DNA from: Metallyticus violacea
Taxonomy: Eukaryota > Arthropoda > Insecta > Mantodea > Metallyticidae
DNA: 64,000 bases
Direction of reading: 5' to 3'
Assembly: GCA_030762175.1 (NCBI GenBank)
Contig: CM060831.1
Span: 82,219,501 to 82,283,500 of the forward strand
How positions within the stretch are numbered: the first letter of the stretch is position 1; each line of letters begins with the position of its first letter. This document shows, piece after piece, positions 58,340 to 64,000 of the stretch. Below the pieces are notes generated by a model. The model ran no database searches, was not told the DNA's origin, and was given only the letters and a program-made list of their open reading frames with translations. The position numbers and the translations under genes are program-made.

Positions 58340-58705
58340 ACCGCGATAGAGACATTATGCAGTTCGCAGATGCTAATTATAAGTTCGACTCTCAATTACA
58401 TGCGCTGCGGCACTCGTGTACTAGTTTCACTCGTGGCCAATAGGATTGTAAAGGCATAGGTTTATCGTAAGCAAAACACCAGAGGACGCGAAAGATTTTA
58501 GAAATAACAAAGGACCAACATATAAATTATGTCACATCGCTTGCTCATTTACACGATTGTGTTCCTGTCCCTGTCCCTTTGAGTACGAGTCAACAAATAA
58601 CCGAATTCATCCCGAGAAATTATTGTCACTGGAGCAGGGGCAACACACCGATGCGACCTGTAATCAATGTAAAAATCACTTTAACATTTGGCGCCCAACT
58701 TGGGG
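58340..58705 (+). mobile_element. Possible LTR remnant with primer-binding site
   Basis: TTAACAT then TGGCGCCCAACTTGGGG at 58689-58705 closely resembles the primer-binding site that follows the 5' LTR in many Ty3/gypsy-type retrotransposons. The sequence to its left has a TATA-like CATATAAATT at about 58518, as an LTR promoter would. The LTR's left end is uncertain and no gag or pol frame follows, so this would be a decapitated element. Confidence 0.5.
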
Positions 58706-59621
58706 TCTACAACAATAACGACGACGATAACCATACCAAGCCACTTCATAACTCTATGGCTTGCTTGGTTTAGGGCGTTTAGCTAAGGATACTAGTTCGA
58801 GCCCTGCGTGAATCTAGGTGCTTTCTTTGGGTCGATAAACTAAGAACTCTGGGTAGTGCAAATATTATTAGTTCATTCTCTCTCTGTACTAACATCTATG
58901 GAACTTAATGATATAAAACAACACGAGTAAAATAAAAAAACTGCCTTCAGATAGAGTTGTACATCTGAATTAAATTAGGTCTGCAGAATAAACACAATTT
59001 TCGACCGTTACGTTGGTGTTAAATAGGGAAACACACGACTATCGCTCTAATCAAGCTCGCTGGTATAAGAATTAATTTGGCCCCTCGATTAAAGAATAAC
59101 TAAGGACAGTAGATTCAGTATTAATCTTTCTATCTTCGAAATATTATACGGATCATTAAATATCGATATTAAATTGATTAAGAGATTTTATATTTCTCTT
59201 TTGTGGTCTACTGTATTAGGTATGGGTATATTACTATAAAGTTCATTTTAAATAAAAAGTACATAATATATAAATAACAGATAACTGCTTTCTTTAGGGC
59301 ATACAAAGAAATGTATAAGCCGATTGGCTGAAGTGAACCACCATGCGTTCTTATTATTATATTTCACTTGAAACATCCCTCTTTTATTTTTCTTAAAATA
59401 GCTATTTCATATTAGTAAAACAAAATATCAGGATAAACTTAACTGCGTTTTAACTTATTTCAAAATTAACTTCCTTGCTTAAATTTTTTAAAATTTAATA
59501 CGCTTGAACCGTAACCGTTTACTTGATCAATTTAAAAAAGAAATTGTTCTCTGATAAGCTTTCTATTAATATATAGTCACTAAAGTGCATAAAATAAACA
59601 ACTCTTTTGTTATTACCATTT
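58706..59621. other. No gene; tRNA-like scrap near 58757
   Basis: GGCTTGCTTGGTTTAGGGCG and then TAGTTCGAGCCCTGCG (58756-58808) look like degraded A- and B-boxes. The rest is AT-rich with no match. Confidence 0.4.
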
Positions 59622-59881
59622 GTTTTATTTACGGAGGCTCTTTAACATCTCAGGTCTTCAGCGTCCCATTCAATTCCGGGCGTGAAACGGCCGACAAATT
59701 TTGCTCAGAGGTCTCTTCTTTCAGGCTTGAGGTTCTGTATCGTGCCGTAAAATGTACGACACGGGACCCACGGCTTTACTTCCCTTCCGAAGGAAACCAT
59801 GCTTAGGATTTTTACACTCGAAGAAATCCATTTGAACCCGCGATCTTGGGTTTAAGAAGCAAGTATGGTTGCCAGGGCCGA
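59622..59881 (-). repeat. SINE-A copy 12, head partly deleted
   Basis: Terminus and body are complete. About 15 bp at the CGATCCTGGCCGGG region and part of the A-box are lost, so its pol III promoter is broken. Confidence 0.9.
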
Positions 59882-60644
59882 CTTGTAATAATAAACGACT
59901 CTAAGCTGGGAATACTATTAACGTTAATACAACATTATAATATTAAACACTTAAACATCTAACTATATCAGTTTTTTTTATTTATTTTTTTTTTTTTTTA
60001 GAAAAGTGCTTCTACCGATTTTACAACTTTGAATGTAAATATATTTTCATCCTGTGGAGTTTATTGCAATGCATAGAGTAAGAGCTTTCAGATTATCGGA
60101 ATAGTGACAAATAACATTTTTTTTTATCAAAGATCACATTTATAAACATTTATAAACATCACTAAATGTAACCTTTAATCCTGTAAAGTGGTTTAAATCT
60201 GTTAGACCACAACAACAAGATTCAGCGTTCAAAGTATCTCTTTCCCTTAAGCACCTCGTTTGATCAAAGTATTTATAGCGTATTTACATTCTCTCTCCTT
60301 TGCTGTTATTTGTTTACTCTTCATTCTTTTGTTTTTAGGCTCTTGCAGTGGAAAACTAACAGTCTCGCTCCTACTGTATTTTCTGTTACATCTGGAGGGA
60401 AGGAAGGATTTGGCAGTTCTTACATCAATATAAAACGTAGTTAACCTAGGGCTTTCCTTGTAAACGGAGGTTAAAGTGGTTACAATGGGAAAGAATATAT
60501 TGTTTGATAAATAAATACTGCATGTTTCAATTCAAATATTTAACAAATTTTTAAAAAGCACGTCCAAATAAAACACAATTTTTAAAAATTTGAGCATCGA
60601 TCAGTGATATATTATTTGTTTTTATAAAAATCATGTGATGTGAT
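59882..60644. other. No recognisable gene
   Basis: AT-rich; T-run near 59971-60000. Confidence 0.4.
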
Positions 60645-60904
60645 AAGGTCCTTCTTGAGTTCTTCTCAGAACTCAAGAAGGACCTTCGAGGAAGGAAATT
60701 TAAGTGTGACGAAGAAGTGATGGATGTTGTTTATGCCCATTTTGTAGACAAGACTTCTGACTATTGGCGGGGGGGGGGTGTGAATGTTAATTCAAAGACT
60801 TCAGAATTGTATTACAATAAAGGGTAACTATGTTGCAAAATGAAGTTTTTGTCTTTATCATGCGTAGAAAACGGTTAGACCGGAAACTTATGGGCTTACC
60901 CTCC
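60645..60904 (+). mobile_element. M1 mariner 3' fragment with palindromic junction
   Basis: From 60668 the sequence codes the last residues of M1 transposase (ELKKDLRGRKFKCDEEVMDV, then FVDKTSDYW). A G10 run (60769-60778), the 3' leader with AATAAA and a terminal repeat ending CTTACCCTCC follow. The left border is a perfect 19-bp inverted repeat, arms at 60645-60663 and 60668-60686, spacer TCTC. Confidence 0.9.
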
Positions 60905-61530
60905 TATTTCTTTAGGAAGTACAGAAATTAGACTTAATTGTATCTCAGACATTTCAAAAATTTCCTAACAGTTTTGTATTTTACTGTCTGGGTATGTAAA
61001 AAGTATCTGCTAAACACGGGAGTTACTAAATGCCTGAACGTTTGACTATAGACAGCGATTGCATTTTCACTACTTTGAAGGAGAGTTGCTAACTTCTTGT
61101 GCGAACGGAGGGAACCATTAAAAAACATGCTCTTGACTTCCTCTTAATAAAGAAAAAATGTTTGTTTTTAATGCGGTCAGCTGACATGTTACACGATTTC
61201 AAAATCGATCAGATCTTGGTTTTCGTATTTACTGCTGAATATCTAAGTTAGCGTGAGGAATTGAAAATCGTGCGACTTTGTCGGTTCATTGGGATTGCTA
61301 TATCGACACTATATTTGTGTTGGTGATTGTTATTTTAGTATGATTTTTATTTCTCGCACACATCAACATATAAAATATTTATAACAAAATAAACAAAAAA
61401 ATAAGATTAAAACATAGCAAATAGGAACTGCACCTTTGGCAATTCCAGAAGTCACTAACACCAATCAAAATTCCAATTTGATTGGCTCAGTCCCCAGTCT
61501 CTGGTTCGTCAGAAGCTGCCTACTGGAATA
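60905..61530. other. No recognisable gene
   Basis: Nothing matched. Confidence 0.4.
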
Positions 61531-61689
61531 TCCAGGGGGGACCACAATATTATATATAGTTTATACATAAACCATTATCATACACAATTAACTGCAGTTT
61601 CTACATAATTTCTGAATTGCTCAATTGCACTCAAACACGCAATATTTAAAAAAATTGAACACTATCAACTAATCTAAAAATGTACAATA

Positions 61690-62515
61690 GCAAACTAAGC
61701 TTCTCCCATAACTTAACCACCTGGTGGCAACCCCAAACATACATTACCGTTTTCCCTCTGTACGTGCCCTCCAGCTCCTTCCTTATTCTCCTCCTCTACT
61801 TGTTCCTTACTTTTCCTAGAAATTCCCCTATCTTATTGATTTTCTCTACCCTCAAGTCCGATAACTAGTTGTATATTGCCCCGTTTTCCGTCCCAGATAC
61901 AATTCTGCCACCTTTTCACCATTTCACATTCAATTGGACAATGGAACACGTTATCCGCTTTCGCACACATAATATATCCTTCTTTAAAGTGTATCCTTAA
62001 TCCTTTTAAAATGATCACACATTTCTCCCGTCCCCAAATTTGTTTAACAATGCTATATAAACATAAACAACTTTATCCTCTAAGCTAGCTGCTTCTCTAT
62101 ATCTTCTGCCCTCTGTCTCACTTCCTTCCAAAATCCAAAGCCATTACTTTCACGCAGTCGCCAACACCCCCCCCCCCCCCATTCTAATTTCTTCTAACAG
62201 TTTCCCCACCACCCCGTAACACTCTCTCTTCTCTTTGATACATAAGATATTTTTAATACTTTGCCGTTGTCTAGTTTGAGACATCTCTGCCAATATTTCA
62301 AGATTCTCTGCACATTATACCTTCCTTTTCTACTCTTAACTAATTCTGCTAAGATTACTCCCTCTCGGCGAAATTTTCTGTAGCCCCAGAATTTCGCTAC
62401 ATAACATCGAACTGGAATGAGGAAAATTTGATGGACCATCGCCAGTTTTCTTTCACTCGGTTGAGTAATAAAGGTTTTTAGAAAATCCCAACATTTTCTC
62501 ACATTTGTAAACTCA
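61690..62515 (-). mobile_element. LINE C-terminal tail, degraded
   Basis: Minus frames 62194-62502 and 61833-62018 read GRYNVQRILKYWQRCLKLDN, ending WWGNC, and then CAKADNVFHCPIECEMVKRW. An R-I-x-K-Y-W segment followed further on by a C-x(2-8)-H-x(3)-C finger is typical of the end of non-LTR retrotransposon ORF2 proteins. The upstream reverse transcriptase is not seen. A C14 run at 62167-62180 breaks the frame between the two pieces. Confidence 0.5.
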
Positions 62516-63210
62516 AATTTTTGTTTTCCTTTGTTGGGGATGACAATTCTTTTAGTAATAGAGTTTCATATTTTAAAACGTTGTCCGAAACACCTGGTAT
62601 AAGTAAAAGTTGTATAAAAACCTACCACTGAACTTTTTATGGCTCAATTTAATGCAATTTATGGTAGGAATAATTTTGTATAATAATAAATAAATACCCT
62701 TCGAGGAGAAGGAAGCCATTTCACTCAAAGATACGATCGCAGCTTTCGAGCCGTTCGTGGAGCAAAGCTCCGAAACTGATTGGAGCACAATAACCGCTAA
62801 TCTGTTACCTATTCAGTTTAGAGTTTTAATAATTGGCTCGTCAGGCTGCTGAAATATGATTTTAACTATTGATACTTTGTTATTAAGCCGTTGGATATAC
62901 CCTGATCATGATATTTCCTGCAAGATTCGGTAACAAAAGACGGTAGTAATATGGTACCCCTGCTTTTTGGCCTTGTATTATGCCGACATCAAACCAGTTG
63001 TGCAGCTGAATTCTTCGTGCAAGAATTATAGACGCGTTGTTTCGATTTACGGATTATTGAAGTTATTGCTGATACGTAAATGCATATTGTTTACTACTGA
63101 GCACCCTGTACTTCCAGAAATGTAGTACATGAACTAGTTCTTTAATAATGTAACTTGAATCCTGCATAGCTAGTAGAAAATGTATTTCTTTTGGGTTATT
63201 GTGTAACATG
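62516..63210. other. No recognisable gene
   Basis: Nothing matched. Confidence 0.4.
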
Positions 63211-63560
63211 GCGGTGCGGCACCCGTCCATATTTGGGAATTTAAAAGGAATTTGGCAGAGGAGGCCAGAAACGCAGGACCAAGAAAGATAGGCCTGTTCA
63301 GACATCACAGAATAAGTCGAAAAATGCAACAGGAAGGAAGAAAAGAACGCTTCGTGATAAACATGACGAATGTGAAGTTTCTGATGATCGTGTTCATTGT
63401 TACTGACAGCACTGAGACCGAGAACAGTCGCCAAACGAGGATGCGCAGTGCGTTTTCTGTAGTGGAAAACTTTTGGAAGAGAACCCAGGAAAGAATGGTA
63501 AAATGTGGTGCATAGTCTGTAGACTTCCTCCTGAAGGCTGTTTTTATGCAGTTTTAGATA
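63211..63560 (+). mobile_element. Possible pogo/Tigger-like transposase C-terminal remnant
   Basis: One plus frame reads GRGGQKRRTKKDRPVQTSQN, KSKNATGRKKRTLRDKHD, then NEDAQCVFCSGKLLEENPGK and KMWCIVCRLPPEG. A basic Lys/Arg stretch followed by a C-x2-C...C-x2-C finger is common at the C-terminus of insect pogo/jerky-type transposases. There are stops between the parts and no catalytic domain. The 180-codon minus-strand frame over the same bases (63063-63605) has a composition I do not recognise and is likely a shadow. Confidence 0.4.
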
Positions 63561-64000
63561 AATCTCTGCAGTAGCAAAACACAGAAATAAGTTTAACTCG
63601 TTCAATTTAGTCTTACTTTGTTTATTTCTCGTTCCTGTACTTAATACATGGGGGAGGCATATTTCCTACACATTTGGTCGTGAGAGAATAGTTACATATA
63701 TTTACTATAAATAAAATACATAACTTACTACTTAGCATACATGCTGATCGTATGCGATGCAAAAATACACTAATGTGTGTTTTGAAAATATAACGGGTAA
63801 CGCTTCTCTTCAAAGAGACAAAAACTAAAATGGTTGCCATATTGCCACCTTTTCCGCTACTGGTGAAGAAAACATTTGATAATTGTTACGAGGAAGCCGG
63901 AATTTGTTTGGGAACATTTATAAATAGAGATGTGCAAATAATTCTAATATCAAATGGAAATTTACTCCTTAGTTATTACAGATGATTGGATTTTAGAGAA
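63561..64000. other. No recognisable gene
   Basis: Nothing matched to the window edge. Confidence 0.4.

Noticed and set aside
63063..63605. 180-codon minus-strand frame, among the longest in the window
   Set aside because: No recognisable domain, unremarkable composition, and it lies opposite a zinc-finger-like transposon remnant on plus; judged a chance frame.
1..64000. CRISPR array, bacterial operon or phage-like system
   Set aside because: No spaced direct repeats of the right form, no operon structure and no such proteins; the DNA is eukaryotic with introns and SINEs.

Overview
This window is animal nuclear DNA, almost certainly from an insect. It is AT-rich, gene-poor and packed with decayed transposable elements. 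The best host gene is a MyoD-family bHLH gene (nautilus, nau) on the minus strand, whose residues follow the Drosophila protein closely across the basic region, helix 1 and helix 2. The repeat mix (many tRNA-derived SINEs, several Tc1/mariner families, Penelope-like and LINE fragments, long introns) suggests a large-genome hemimetabolous insect such as a cockroach or relative. That placement is inference and not proven by the sequence.

Layout. 1-310 is a purine-rich simple repeat. 1.1-5.3 kb holds a repeat called here R, mariner pieces and two SINEs. 5.85-6.3 kb has a possible 3'-terminal exon of an unknown plus-strand gene. 6.3-20 kb is AT-rich DNA with SINEs, LINE fragments and two mariner copies. 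20-34 kb carries RNase H LINE, Tc1 and mariner relics, a foldback MITE and nested elements. 34-38.2 kb has a TIR element and a 2.3-kb repeat (D) with an internal degenerate tandem array. 38.8-51.6 kb is the nau gene: two recognised exons separated by a 12.3-kb intron full of LINE, mariner, hAT, Penelope-like and SINE debris. 51.6-64 kb is mostly intergenic or upstream-intronic repeat DNA, with a possible LTR/primer-binding-site remnant at 58.7 kb, a mariner 3' end at 60.7 kb, a LINE tail at 62 kb and a possible pogo-like tail at 63.3 kb.

Three tRNA-derived SINE families are defined by comparing copies inside the window. SINE-A has 12 substantial copies plus a 3' scrap, SINE-B has 9 and SINE-C has 2. 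Several SINE-B copies have clear target-site duplications. Recurrent families R (4 copies), D (4), M1 mariner (6 pieces) and E (3) are also defined only by within-window comparison. No transposase or reverse transcriptase here is intact; all have frameshifts, stops or truncation. No rRNA gene, CRISPR array or bacterial-type operon is present. I found no convincing new biological system. The most notable points are the split nau bHLH with a choice at its exon-2 end, the R repeat with a promoter-like head, the D tandem element, and two mariner families with homopolymer expansion at the same conserved lysine codons.
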